Assembly (NCBI RefSeq): GCF_004216915.1
Contig: NZ_SGXD01000001.1
Location: 1-64,000, forward strand
Origin: Motilibacter rhizosphaerae
GTDB taxonomy: Bacteria; Actinomycetota; Actinomycetes; Motilibacterales; Motilibacteraceae
Direction of reading: 5' to 3'
DNA length: 64,000 bases
The translations under genes were made by a program, and so were the position numbers. Of the stretch, positions 1-7,772 are shown piece by piece. The notes under the pieces were generated by a model, which did no database searches, was not told the origin of the DNA, and saw nothing but the letters and a program-made list of their open reading frames with translations. Numbering within the stretch: the first letter of the stretch is position 1; each line of letters starts with the position of its first letter.

Positions 1-78
1 GGGCGCGCACCCTGCCGGCGGGTGTTTCCGGGGGTGTTCCCCCCCGCGCCGCGTGTGTGAGGGGCGGGTCCCGCCCGC

Positions 79-130
79 CGGGGGCCCCGGGGGGGGGCCC
101 GGGGGGGGGCCCCCCCCCCCGCCCCGGGCC
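79..130. repeat. Low-complexity G/C homopolymer tract
   Basis: Alternating runs of 9-13 G and C occupy about 50 bases, 20 bases beyond the stop codon of the first gene. The tract is self-complementary and could fold as a GC-only hairpin, so it may act as a terminator for the leftward operon. Runs like this are also typical of sequencing or assembly error. Bases 1-78 hold nothing I can identify. Confidence 0.5.
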
Positions 131-150
131 CACGACGTCGGGGAAGAGGG

Positions 151-453
151 CTAGCCGACCGAGACGTCGACCCGCGCGACCGAGCCGACCTCGCCGACGA
201 CGACCTGGCGGTCGACGGGCGCGGCCTGCGGGACCAGCGTGCGCAGGGTCCACGTGCCCGGCGCGGCGAAGAACCGGAACTGCCCGGTCGCCGACGTCGG
301 CACCTCCGCGGTGAACTCGCCGGTGGCGTCGAGCAGCCGGACGTACGCCCCGGCGACCGGTGCGTCACCGCGGGACACGATGCCCGCGATCACGGCCTCC
401 TTCGCGAGGTCGACGCCGGAGAGGTCGAGGTCCTGGTCAGGAGCTCCGCACAC
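151..453 (-). CDS. sseC: DUF1416 protein, SseC-like
   Basis: A 100-residue protein with a single DUF1416 fold, a small beta-sandwich resembling a prealbumin/carboxypeptidase-regulatory domain. The pattern of alternating short strands (IAGIVSRGDAPVAGAYV, then GQFRFFAAPGTWTLR) fits that fold. In actinobacteria this family almost always sits directly behind a CysA2-type thiosulfate sulfurtransferase and is named SseC; its biochemical role is unproven. Start is GTG at 453, four bases past the stop of the sulfurtransferase, so translation is probably coupled. The product is cytosolic, with no signal peptide or membrane segment. Confidence 0.85.
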   Translation of the reverse strand: MCGAPDQDLDLSGVDLAKEAVIAGIVSRGDAPVAGAYVRLLDATGEFTAEVPTSATGQFRFFAAPGTWTLRTLVPQAAPVDRQVVVGEVGSVARVDVSVG

Positions 454-456
454 GCG

Positions 457-1299
457 TCACTCACCGGTCCCGGTCTCGACGGGCACGCCGACGAGCGAGC
501 CGTACTCGGTCCACGAGCCGTCGTAGTTCTTCACGTTGGCCTGGCCGAGCAGCTCGTGCAGGACGAACCACGTGTGCGAGGAGCGCTCGCCGATGCGGCA
601 GTACGCGATGGTGTCCTTGCCCTCGAGGTCGACGCCGGCGCCGCCGTAGATCTCGCGGAGCTCGTCGTCCGAGCGGAAGGTGCCGTCGTCGTTGGCCGCC
701 TTGGACCACGGGATGTTCTTCGCCGTGGGGATGTGGCCCTTGACCTGCGCCTGCTCCTGCGGGAGGTGCGCCGGCGCGGCGATCTTGCCGGTGAACTCGT
801 CAGGGCTGCGCACGTCGACGAGGTTCTGCGTGCCGATCGCGGCGACGACCTCGTCGCGGAACGCACGGATCGAGGTGTCGGGCTCGGAGGCGGCGTACTG
901 CGTCGCCGGGCGGGTCACCGCGTCGGTCGACAGCTCGCGGCTGTCGAGCTCCCACTTCTTGCGGCCGCCGTCGAGCAGGCGGACGTCGGAGTGGCCGTAG
1001 AGCTTGAAGTACCAGTAGGCGTAGGCCGCGAACCAGTTGTTGTTGCCGCCGTAGAGGATGACGGTGTCGTCGTTGGCGATGCCCTTGCTCGACAGCAGCG
1101 ACTCGAAGCCCGCCTTGTCGATGAAGTCACGACGGACCGGGTCCTGGAGCTCGGCCTTCCAGTCGATGCGGATCGCGCCCTTGAGGTGGTTCTTCTCGTA
1201 GGCGCTGGTGTCCTCGTCGACCTCGACCAGGACGACCTTGGGGTCGTCGAGGTGAGCCTCGACCCAGTCGGCGTCGACGAGAGCGGTCTCGCGGCTCAT
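457..1299 (-). CDS. cysA2: Thiosulfate sulfurtransferase (rhodanese), CysA2 type
   Basis: A 280-residue tandem rhodanese that transfers sulfane sulfur from thiosulfate to cyanide or thiol acceptors in the cytosol. The N-terminal domain is non-catalytic and carries YGGNNNWFAAYAYWYFKLYG. The C-terminal domain has the active-site loop CRIGERSS with the persulfide cysteine near residue 231. Length and sequence closely match actinobacterial CysA2/CysA3, despite the historical name of sulfate-binding protein. ATG at 1299 is preceded by a strong AGAGGAG ribosome site. It is first gene of a two-gene unit with the DUF1416 gene, and a carbonic anhydrase lies just upstream on the same strand. Confidence 0.95.
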   Translation of the reverse strand: MSRETALVDADWVEAHLDDPKVVLVEVDEDTSAYEKNHLKGAIRIDWKAELQDPVRRDFIDKAGFESLLSSKGIANDDTVILYGGNNNWFAAYAYWYFKLYGHSDVRLLDGGRKKWELDSRELSTDAVTRPATQYAASEPDTSIRAFRDEVVAAIGTQNLVDVRSPDEFTGKIAAPAHLPQEQAQVKGHIPTAKNIPWSKAANDDGTFRSDDELREIYGGAGVDLEGKDTIAYCRIGERSSHTWFVLHELLGQANVKNYDGSWTEYGSLVGVPVETGTGE

Positions 1300-1335
1300 G
1301 GGGCTCCTCTTTCTCTTCGGTGGCGGGTGGGAGTG

Positions 1336-1848
1336 CTAGGCGACCGGGGAGAGCCGGCCGGTGGTGACGTCGTAGACGAAGCCGGAGACCGCGTCGCGGC
1401 CCGGCAGGAAGGCGGAGGAGCGGACCTTGGCGACGGAGTCGCGCACGCTCGCCTCGAGGTCGGTGAAGCTGGCGAAGTCGAACGGCGGGCGCTGCCCGGT
1501 CTCGCGCTCGATCTCGTCGGCGAGCTCGGGGCCCTGGTAGGTCAGCTGCCCGCACTGGGTGTGCTGGACGACGACGACCTGGCGGGTGCCGAGCTTGCGC
1601 TGGCTGACGACGAGCGAGCGCAGGACGTCGTCCGTCACCACGCCGCCGGCGTTGCGCAGGATGTGCGCGTCGCCCTCGGCGAGCCCGAGCACGGTGCCCG
1701 GGTGGTAGCGGGAGTCCATGCAGGAGACGACCGCCACGCCGCGTCGGGGCGGCGTCGCGAGCGCGCCGAGGTCGAACCCCTCGGCGTAGCGCGCGTTGCC
1801 GGCGAGGAGCTCCTCGACGGGGATCGGGGTGGTGGCGGTCTCGGGCAC
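1336..1848 (-). CDS. Beta-class carbonic anhydrase
   Basis: A 170-residue cytosolic enzyme that interconverts CO2 and bicarbonate. The zinc ligands are visible: Cys in SCMDSR (residues about 43-48, which also supplies the Asp-Arg dyad), and His and Cys in QHTQCG (about 96-101). ILRNAGG between them is a family signature. The length is at the short end for the class. The start is GTG at 1848 with GGAGC just upstream. It lies 36 bases ahead of the sulfurtransferase and is probably co-transcribed with it, a common actinobacterial pairing. Confidence 0.93.
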   Translation of the reverse strand: MPETATTPIPVEELLAGNARYAEGFDLGALATPPRRGVAVVSCMDSRYHPGTVLGLAEGDAHILRNAGGVVTDDVLRSLVVSQRKLGTRQVVVVQHTQCGQLTYQGPELADEIERETGQRPPFDFASFTDLEASVRDSVAKVRSSAFLPGRDAVSGFVYDVTTGRLSPVA

Positions 1849-2392
1849 GGATGCTCCTGGCAGGCGGGCGGCAGCGGGTGAGGACCGGCCGGGGGCCGGC
1901 GGTCTAGCAGGGGCGACAGAGGGAGGCGGCGACGCGGCACAGGTCGACTGCGCGGCGCGAGAACAGGCCTCCGGTCACAGCGCCATGGTAGGGCAGCGGA
2001 CGGGCCGGCCCGTCCGCGGACCGCCAGGCGAGACGCCAGCATCCGAGACGCCCGTCTCAGCGCCACTCGCCGGCCCGTACGCGCGCGGTCAGGGACGCGC
2101 GCCGAGGGGAGCAGGACCGCGCTGAGCGGGGCGCACGCGGCCCCCCCGACCCCGTCCTGCTCCCCCGGGCGCGTGTCGCCCCGCCGCGCGGAGCGACCCG
2201 CCGCGACGGGGAGGAACTCCGCTCCCCCTCGCCGCGGGTTGCTCCCCCTCGCAGGGCGGCCGGCCCGCTCGCGCGCGGTCGGGACACGCGCCGAGGGGGG
2301 GGAGCGGAGCCGCGCTGAGCGGAGCGCACCCGGTCCCCGCGCCCCCGTCCTGCTCCCCCGGGCGCGTGTCGTCCGGCTGACGGAGAGGCGCG
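1849..2392. other. 544-base gene-free GC-rich interval with internal duplication
   Basis: No credible gene lies here. Open frames in it are low-complexity Arg/Pro/Gly/Ala strings. It contains the promoter region of the carbonic anhydrase gene, a small palindrome gagacg-cc-cgtctc at about 2045-2058, and a long imperfect direct repeat listed separately. Confidence 0.6.
2071..2371. repeat. Imperfect direct repeat, two copies of about 110 bp
   Basis: Copy 1 spans about 2071-2178 and copy 2 about 2261-2371, roughly 80 bases apart. Both begin with cggcccg then gcgcgcggtc, continue with gcgccgagggg and cgcgctgagcgg, and end in cctgctcccccgggcgcgtg. The match is high with a few insertions. The spacer holds two short copies of gctccccctcgc. 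Neither copy encodes a recognisable product. This looks like a local duplication or a dispersed non-coding repeat. Confidence 0.7.
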
Positions 2393-3088
2393 TCAGCGGG
2401 AGAGGTGCAGGTCCGTGCCGGAGACGGTGAGGACGACGCCGTTCGCGCCCGGCGTCACCTTCGTCAGGCGCACGCCGGCGGGGAGGCCGGGGACGGCGTA
2501 CGAGCCGCCGAGCAGGCCGCGCACCTTGCCCAGCGTCGCGGCGGGGAGGGCGGCGCCGCCGACGACGCGGACCCCGCGCGGCACGAGCACGACGTGCGTG
2601 CCGCTCGCGCGCAGGGAGACCGTCCCCTGCACGTCGGTCTGCCGGCCGGCGACGGGCACCGTGCGGTGCACGACGAGCGCGCCGCCGGAGGACGACAGCG
2701 CGCCGGAGGGGAGCTTGGCCAGCGTCTCGAGCTCGGAGTACGGCACCCGGACCGAGCCGTCGAGCCGCCCCACGTCGACGGCCCGCGGAGAGGTCGGGTG
2801 GACGTCGCGGAGGTCGAGGTGGACGTCGCGCGTCGTCAGCCCGTCGCGCTCCAGGCTGCCGGCGCGCACCTCGACGTGGTCGAAGCGGCGGCGCAGGGCC
2901 TGGGTGAGGAACGGGAAGCCGCCGGTCTTGACGGAGACGTCGTGCCCGCCGTAGCCCTCGACCTCGTGGGCGACCGCACGGTCGAGCAGCCACACCGAGC
3001 CGCGGTCCGCGCCGAGGGCGAGCAGCAGCACGGTGACGAGCAGGACCACGAGCGGGACGAGCAGCGCCCCGAGGCAGCTGCGGCGCAC
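2393..3088 (-). CDS. LmeA-like phospholipid-binding protein (DUF2993)
   Basis: A 231-residue secreted or membrane-anchored protein. It begins with VRRSCLGALLV and one hydrophobic segment (residues about 5-25), followed by a DUF2993 domain with alternating strands. Mycobacterial LmeA binds phosphoinositides in the periplasm and supports lipomannan maturation; Rv0817c holds the equivalent position next to cysA2 and glnR. I chose GTG 3088 because gaggtggggg precedes it at good spacing; an alternative GTG at 3097 is one base from the upstream stop. It follows the MoaD-like gene closely. The substrate here is inferred, not shown. Confidence 0.75.
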   Translation of the reverse strand: MRRSCLGALLVPLVVLLVTVLLLALGADRGSVWLLDRAVAHEVEGYGGHDVSVKTGGFPFLTQALRRRFDHVEVRAGSLERDGLTTRDVHLDLRDVHPTSPRAVDVGRLDGSVRVPYSELETLAKLPSGALSSSGGALVVHRTVPVAGRQTDVQGTVSLRASGTHVVLVPRGVRVVGGAALPAATLGKVRGLLGGSYAVPGLPAGVRLTKVTPGANGVVLTVSGTDLHLSR

Positions 3089-3098
3089 GACCCCCACC

Positions 3099-3347
3099 TC
3101 AGCCGCCCGCGAACGGCGGGAGGACCTCGACCACGGACCCCGCGGTGAGGGCGAGCGGGTCGGTGCGCTGGACGCGGCGGCCGTCGACGAGCAGCGAGGC
3201 GATGCGCAGCACGCGCTCGAGCCGGTCGCCGTGGCGGGCCACGGCCTCGGCGAGCGCCGCGTCGACGCCGGACGCGTCGACCCGCTCCTCGGGGACGCCC
3301 GCGGCCTCGCGCGCCGCGGCCCAGTACCGCACGGTGATCTCCGCCAC
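3099..3347 (-). CDS. MoaD/ThiS-like sulfur carrier protein
   Basis: An 82-residue ubiquitin-fold protein ending in the diagnostic Gly-Gly (PPFAGG), the site that is adenylated and thiocarboxylated in this family. The N-terminus (ITVRYWAAAREAAG) matches MoaD, which delivers sulfur to molybdopterin. Neither the E1-like partner nor other molybdopterin genes are in the window. A role with the nearby rhodanese is possible, since rhodanese domains charge such carriers elsewhere. The start is GTG at 3347; its stop is 10 bases ahead of the LmeA-like start. Confidence 0.85.
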   Translation of the reverse strand: MAEITVRYWAAAREAAGVPEERVDASGVDAALAEAVARHGDRLERVLRIASLLVDGRRVQRTDPLALTAGSVVEVLPPFAGG

Positions 3348-3357
3348 GTCGCGGACC

Positions 3358-4209
3358 CTACCCGGCGCCGGGCGCGCGCAGGGCCCGGCGCACCCATCTG
3401 CCGATGCGCTCCACCAGCTCGGGGGACGCGGCGCCCTCGGCGTGGCCGTAGCCGTGCTCGACCCAGAGCTCGCGCGGGTCCCCCGCCGCGGCGTACAGCG
3501 CCTCGGCGTGGTCGAGCGGGAAGTACCGGTCGCGGTCGCCGTGGACGACGAGCAGCGGGCGCGGGGCGATCCGCGCCGCGCACGCGGTGGGGTCCGGCGG
3601 CCAGGTCTCCGGCCGCCGCGGGTCCCAGTGGCGGGTGTCGACCCGGGTGCCGTACGCCCGGGAGAGCAGCAGCGGCCCGAGCGGCCAGGCGACCGCGCGG
3701 TGGAGGGTCCGCATCGGCCGGGTGCCCTGGTAGTACCAGCGGCTCGGCCCGCTGACGGCGACGACGGCGTCCGCGGTGCCGTGGACGCCGCCGTGCCGCA
3801 CGACGCACGCGCTGCCGAGGCTGAACCCGACCGTGGCGACCTTGGCGTAGCCGAGCTCGCGGGCCCAGGCGACTGCGGCCTCGACGTCGTGGGCCTCGAG
3901 GTCGCCCAGCGTGGAGCGGCCCCCGGACGCGCCGTGGCCGCGCAGGCTGAGCGTGACGACGCCGGCGGTCCGGCGCAGCTGGTCAGCCACGCGTGTGACG
4001 GCTGGAGCCTCCATCGAGCCTGTGAAACCGTGCACGACGACGATCGCAACATCCTCGTAACCGGGACCAGCCACTCTGTGCGCGGCGGCGAGGGGGACGC
4101 CGTCGCAGGTGACCAGGGTGGTGCGGAGGTCCGGGCCGGTCCCCACGGGGCCCCCGGCGGAGGAGGAGGCGCTCGGTGCACGCTCGCCGCTCGTCCTGCT
4201 CACACGCAC
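3358..4209 (-). CDS. Alpha/beta hydrolase
   Basis: About 283 residues with a complete alpha/beta-hydrolase triad. The oxyanion segment is VVHGFTGS, the nucleophile elbow is GFSLGS, the acid lies in GDRDRYFP, and the histidine in GYGHAEG near the C-terminus. The substrate is unknown; esterase or lipase-like activity on a small acyl ester is the default reading. There is no clear signal peptide. GTG codons at 4209 and 4203 are both possible starts. The core begins near LRTTLV, so the first 35 residues are uncertain. It stands divergent from glnR and shares a roughly 50-base promoter gap with it. Confidence 0.8.
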   Translation of the reverse strand: MRVSRTSGERAPSASSSAGGPVGTGPDLRTTLVTCDGVPLAAAHRVAGPGYEDVAIVVVHGFTGSMEAPAVTRVADQLRRTAGVVTLSLRGHGASGGRSTLGDLEAHDVEAAVAWARELGYAKVATVGFSLGSACVVRHGGVHGTADAVVAVSGPSRWYYQGTRPMRTLHRAVAWPLGPLLLSRAYGTRVDTRHWDPRRPETWPPDPTACAARIAPRPLLVVHGDRDRYFPLDHAEALYAAAGDPRELWVEHGYGHAEGAASPELVERIGRWVRRALRAPGAG

Positions 4210-4258
4210 TATCCTGCCCGCACCCGCGCGGCAGCCGGTCGGCGGACGGAGGATCTCC

Positions 4259-4969
4259 ATGGCGAACGTCCTGATGCTCACCAACGCCCTGCAGCCCTCG
4301 GCCGAGGTGCTGCCGGCGCTCGGGCTGCTCCTCCACAGCGTGCGCGTGGCTCCCGCGGAGGCGTCCGCGCTGCTCGACGCCCCGCCCTGCGACGTGCTCA
4401 TGCTCGACGGACGACGCGACCTGCCGCACGCGAAGGCCACGTGCCGCCTGCTCCGCACGACCGGGCTCGCCTCGCCGCTGCTCCTCGTCGTGACCGAGGG
4501 CGGGCTCACCGCCGTCACCGCGGAGTGGGGCGTCGACGACGTCATCCTCGACAGCGCCGGCCCGGCGGAGGTCGAGGCGCGGATCCGCCTCGCGCTGGGC
4601 CGCGCGGCCAGCTCGAGCGAGGCCGAGCGCGGCAGCGAGGTGCGCAGCGGCGACCTCTCGATCGACGAGGCGACCTACGTCGCGAAGGTCCGCGGGCGCG
4701 TGCTCGACCTGACCTACAAGGAGTTCGAGCTGCTGAAGTTCCTGGCGCAGCACCCGGGGCGCGTGTTCACGCGGGCCCAGCTGCTGCAGGAGGTCTGGGG
4801 CTACGACTACTTCGGCGGCACCCGCACGGTCGACGTCCACGTGCGGCGGCTGCGCGCGAAGCTCGGCCCCGACCACGAGGCCCTCATCGGGACGGTCCGC
4901 AACGTCGGCTACCGGTTCGTCACCCCCGAGAAGGCCGGCGCAGCGGTCCTCGAGGAGGAGCTCGCCTGA
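4259..4969 (+). CDS. glnR: Global nitrogen regulator GlnR
   Basis: A 236-residue OmpR-type regulator. The receiver-like domain (residues 1-120) starts with the near-diagnostic [20 protein letters not shown], and the winged-helix domain (about 130-225) contains [32 protein letters not shown] and [10 protein letters not shown]. Asp50 is present, but in GlnR the receiver is known to dimerise without phosphorylation. GlnR controls glnA, amt-glnK, nir and ure genes in actinobacteria. ATG 4259 follows GGAGG at six bases. A GlnR-type site upstream of amt at 45.34 kb gives it an obvious target in this window. Gene order next to mshD is conserved in the phylum. Confidence 0.95.
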   Translation: MANVLMLTNALQPSAEVLPALGLLLHSVRVAPAEASALLDAPPCDVLMLDGRRDLPHAKATCRLLRTTGLASPLLLVVTEGGLTAVTAEWGVDDVILDSAGPAEVEARIRLALGRAASSSEAERGSEVRSGDLSIDEATYVAKVRGRVLDLTYKEFELLKFLAQHPGRVFTRAQLLQEVWGYDYFGGTRTVDVHVRRLRAKLGPDHEALIGTVRNVGYRFVTPEKAGAAVLEEELA

Positions 4970-4990
4970 CCCTGGGCGCCCCCTCCCCCT

Positions 4991-5037
4991 CCCGTGGTCA
5001 TGCACGTCCTGGTCGCCAGGACGTGCATGACCACGGG
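4991..5037. terminator. Perfect 22-bp inverted repeat, bidirectional terminator
   Basis: The left arm 4991-5012 and right arm 5016-5037 are exact reverse complements with a 3-base loop. They lie in the gap between the convergent glnR and 5'-nucleotidase genes. The arm contains ggtcatgcacg, related to the dispersed tgcatgatcacg elements found elsewhere in the window. There is no T tract, as is usual in this phylum. Confidence 0.8.
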
Positions 5038-5045
5038 GAGCGGGG

Positions 5046-6794
5046 CTAGGGCAGGCGGGTCACCCGGTCGAGCGCCGGCGCGGCGACCGGCGAGTGCGCC
5101 GAGAGGTACGCCGCGAAGGCGTCGATGTCGATCCCGCCGTACAGCGGGTCCGTCCCGAGCTTGAAGGCCTTGAAGTTGTCGCCGCCCTCGAGCAGGAAGT
5201 TGTTGCCCGCCACTCGGTACGTGCCGGCCGGGTCGATCGGCACGCCGCCCACGCGGATGTCGGAGACGTGCGCACCGGCCGGCGCCGAGGCGCTCCACGA
5301 GTAGGTCAGCCCGGAGACGCCGAGGAACCTCGTCTGGCCCCCGAGCGGGTTGTCGAACTGCTGCTCGAGCACGGTCTTGACCTGGTCGCCCGTGAGCGTC
5401 TTGGACACGACGTAGTTGCTGAACGGCTGCACGCTGAACGCCTCGCCGTAGGTCACCTGGCCGTCGCCGAGCAGCAGGTCGTCGCGGATGCCGCCGGGGT
5501 TGATGAAGCCGATCTGCACCGGACCCCTGCCGGCCACCGAGGCGTCCTCGCGTGCGGCGTCGGCGAGGATGTCGCCGAGCTGACTCTCCCCGTTGGCGCC
5601 CTGGGTACGGGTGAGGTCCGAGCCGATGGTGCCGAGCACGCGGCCCGCCAGCGGCCCGAGGTAGGTCGTGTACTTGTCGATGATCGAGGTGATCTTCGGG
5701 TCGGGCGCGACGTCCCGGGTGACGATGACGTTGTTGGCGGTCGTCGCCTGCCGGTCGACGTCACCGGTCTTGCGGTCGATGACGAGGTCGACGTCGGTGA
5801 TGAGCTTGCCGTAGTTCGCCGCCTGCGTGACGAGCCGCGGGTTGCCGGCCGGGTCGGTCAGCCGGCAGTTGTAGGCCGCGTGGCTGTGCCCCGTGAGCAG
5901 CAGGTCGACGGCCGGGCTGACAGCCGCGTTGATCGACACGATCGGCTCCGAGAGCCCCTGGCAGCCGTTGTACGGGCCGGTCTGCGCCCCGCCCTCGTGG
6001 ATGAGCGCCACGATGGCCTGGACGCCCTGCGCCTGCAGCTTGGCGGCGTACGTGTTGATGACCTGCGCCTCGTCGAGGAAGTCGAGGCCCTGCACGCCGG
6101 ACGCCGTCACGATCGAGGGCGTCGTCTTGGTGACGACGCCGATGAAGCCGACGCGCAGGTGCTGCGAGAAGCGCTTGACCGCCGTGGCCGCGAGGATCGG
6201 CTGGCCGGTCTTCGTGTAGACGACGTTCGCGGCGAGGTAGTCGAACTGCGCGCCGCGGAACTTCTTGCCGCCGTTGTCCCAGTCGGGGCAGCTGTTCTGG
6301 TTGTCCGCGCCCGCGCCGTCGCGGATGCAGCCGCCCTTCTGGATGCGCAGCAGCTCGTTGACGCCCTCGTCGAACTCGTGGTTGCCGACCGCGGACACCG
6401 CGACGCCGGCCGCGTTCATGGCCTCGATCGTGGGCTCGTCGTGGAAGGCGGCGGACAGCAGCGGGGAGGCACCGATGTCGTCGCCCGACGCGACGGTCAA
6501 CGTGTCCTTGTGGCCCGCGCGCAGCTGCTGCAGGTGGGTGGAGAGGTAGGCGAAGCCGCCCGCGGGCGTGACGACCGGCTTGCCGTTCGCGTCGGTCCCG
6601 GTCGTGATGCCCCCGCTCGGCGGCTGGAGGTTGCCGTGCAGGTCGTTGATGGCGAGCAGCTGCACGTGCTGCAGCGGCTGGGTCTTGATGGAGACGGCGG
6701 AAGCGGGCGCGGCGAGCGCACCGCCGAGGCAGAGCGCGGCGCCGGCCGCGACCGCCAGGGGACGAAGGGGGAGGTACCTCGCGCGGCGTGTCAT
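5046..6794 (-). CDS. Secreted 5'-nucleotidase / metallophosphoesterase
   Basis: A 582-residue exported enzyme that removes phosphate from nucleotides outside the membrane. Residues 1-34 form a signal peptide (MTRRARYLPL, hydrophobic core, APASA). The N-terminal metallophosphatase domain has INDLHGN, GNHEFDEG and GHSHAAY for the two metals. The C-terminal 5'-nucleotidase substrate domain holds NPGGIRDD and the YGEAFSVQPFSN segment. Length is typical. No LPxTG or membrane tail is seen, so it is probably released. Start ATG 6794 gives the signal peptide. It fits phosphate scavenging, in keeping with the Pho genes further on. Confidence 0.93.
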   Translation of the reverse strand: MTRRARYLPLRPLAVAAGAALCLGGALAAPASAVSIKTQPLQHVQLLAINDLHGNLQPPSGGITTGTDANGKPVVTPAGGFAYLSTHLQQLRAGHKDTLTVASGDDIGASPLLSAAFHDEPTIEAMNAAGVAVSAVGNHEFDEGVNELLRIQKGGCIRDGAGADNQNSCPDWDNGGKKFRGAQFDYLAANVVYTKTGQPILAATAVKRFSQHLRVGFIGVVTKTTPSIVTASGVQGLDFLDEAQVINTYAAKLQAQGVQAIVALIHEGGAQTGPYNGCQGLSEPIVSINAAVSPAVDLLLTGHSHAAYNCRLTDPAGNPRLVTQAANYGKLITDVDLVIDRKTGDVDRQATTANNVIVTRDVAPDPKITSIIDKYTTYLGPLAGRVLGTIGSDLTRTQGANGESQLGDILADAAREDASVAGRGPVQIGFINPGGIRDDLLLGDGQVTYGEAFSVQPFSNYVVSKTLTGDQVKTVLEQQFDNPLGGQTRFLGVSGLTYSWSASAPAGAHVSDIRVGGVPIDPAGTYRVAGNNFLLEGGDNFKAFKLGTDPLYGGIDIDAFAAYLSAHSPVAAPALDRVTRLP

Positions 6795-6854
6795 GCCGGG
6801 CACCGTAGCCGTGCACGCGCCTGGCGGGAAGGGGGCGGCGGCTAGGTTGTCGCG

Positions 6855-7772
6855 GTGGTCTCCCCTGCTGCCGAGCTGACCGTCGCTCCCGCCCTGACCG
6901 CGGCCGAGGTCGCCGAGGTCCTCGCCCTCGCCGCTGCCGCCTCGAGGGCCGACCGCGTGGCCCCGCTCGGCGAGCACGTGGAGCTGCACCTGCGGCACGG
7001 TGGCGACCCGCGCGAGCGGCACCTGCTGGCCCGTACGCCGGCCGGGGTGCTCGTCGGCTACGCGCACCTCGACCCGACCGACCCCGTCGCCGGGCCCGCC
7101 GCGGAGCTGGTCGTCGCCCCCGACGCGCGGCGGCAGGGGGTCGGCGCCGCCCTGCTGCACCGGCTGCTCGAGCTCAGTGCTGGACGGCTGCGGCTGTGGG
7201 CGCACGGTTCCCGCCCCGGTGCGGCCGCGCTCGCCGCGTCCGCGGGGCTCACCCGCTCCCGCGAGCTGCTGCAGCTGCGCCGCCCGCTCGTACCGCCGCT
7301 GCCCGAGGTGGTGGTGCCGGAAGGGCTGCTGCTACGCACGTTCGTGCCCGGGCGCGATGACGAGGCCTGGGTCGCGCTCAACGCCGAGGTCTTCGCCACG
7401 CACCCCGAGCAGGGCCGCATCACCCTGGCCGACCTGCACCAGCGCATGGCCGAGCCCTGGTTCGACCCCAGCGGCTTCTTCCTCGCCGAGCGCGCCGGGG
7501 AGCTGCTGGGCTACGGCTGGGCCAAGGTGCACGGCGAGGGCCACCCCGCGCTGGGCGAGCTCTACGTCCTCGGGGTGAGCGCGGCGGCCCGCGGGCTGGG
7601 TCTCGGCCGCACGCTCACGACGGCCGTGCTGCAGCACGTGGCCGCCCGCGGCGTCCCGACCGCGATGCTGTACGCCGACGCCGACAACACCCCTGCGCTG
7701 CGGGTCTACACGGGGCTGGGCTTCACCGTCTGGGCCAGCGACACGATGTTCTCGACGGTCGCGACCGGCTGA
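6855..7772 (+). CDS. mshD: Mycothiol synthase (acetyl-CoA:Cys-GlcN-Ins acetyltransferase)
   Basis: A 305-residue protein with two tandem GNAT domains, the MshD architecture; it acetylates the cysteine amine in the last step of mycothiol synthesis. Acetyl-CoA loops are visible as RRQGVGAALL (about residues 94-103) and AARGLGLGRTL (about 247-257). The C-terminal YADADNTPALRVYTGLGF is typical of the active domain. The start is GTG 6855. Its position behind glnR matches M. tuberculosis and Streptomyces. The 3' end overlaps the converging PIG-L gene by 67 bases, an unusually deep tail-to-tail overlap. Confidence 0.93.
   Translation: MVSPAAELTVAPALTAAEVAEVLALAAAASRADRVAPLGEHVELHLRHGGDPRERHLLARTPAGVLVGYAHLDPTDPVAGPAAELVVAPDARRQGVGAALLHRLLELSAGRLRLWAHGSRPGAAALAASAGLTRSRELLQLRRPLVPPLPEVVVPEGLLLRTFVPGRDDEAWVALNAEVFATHPEQGRITLADLHQRMAEPWFDPSGFFLAERAGELLGYGWAKVHGEGHPALGELYVLGVSAAARGLGLGRTLTTAVLQHVAARGVPTAMLYADADNTPALRVYTGLGFTVWASDTMFSTVATG

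Noticed and set aside
556-1881. Long plus-strand open frame across the sulfurtransferase and carbonic anhydrase genes
   Set aside because: It is a mirror frame of two well-supported minus-strand genes; the product is Arg/Val/Ala/Asp-rich with no domain. Similar mirrors over 5094-6845, 15996-17396, 17267-19579, 19105-21243 and 42721-44397 were dropped for the same reason.
2057-2329. Minus-strand 90-residue frame in the repeat region
   Set aside because: Low-complexity Arg/Gly/Ser/Pro translation of the direct repeat, no ribosome site, no family.
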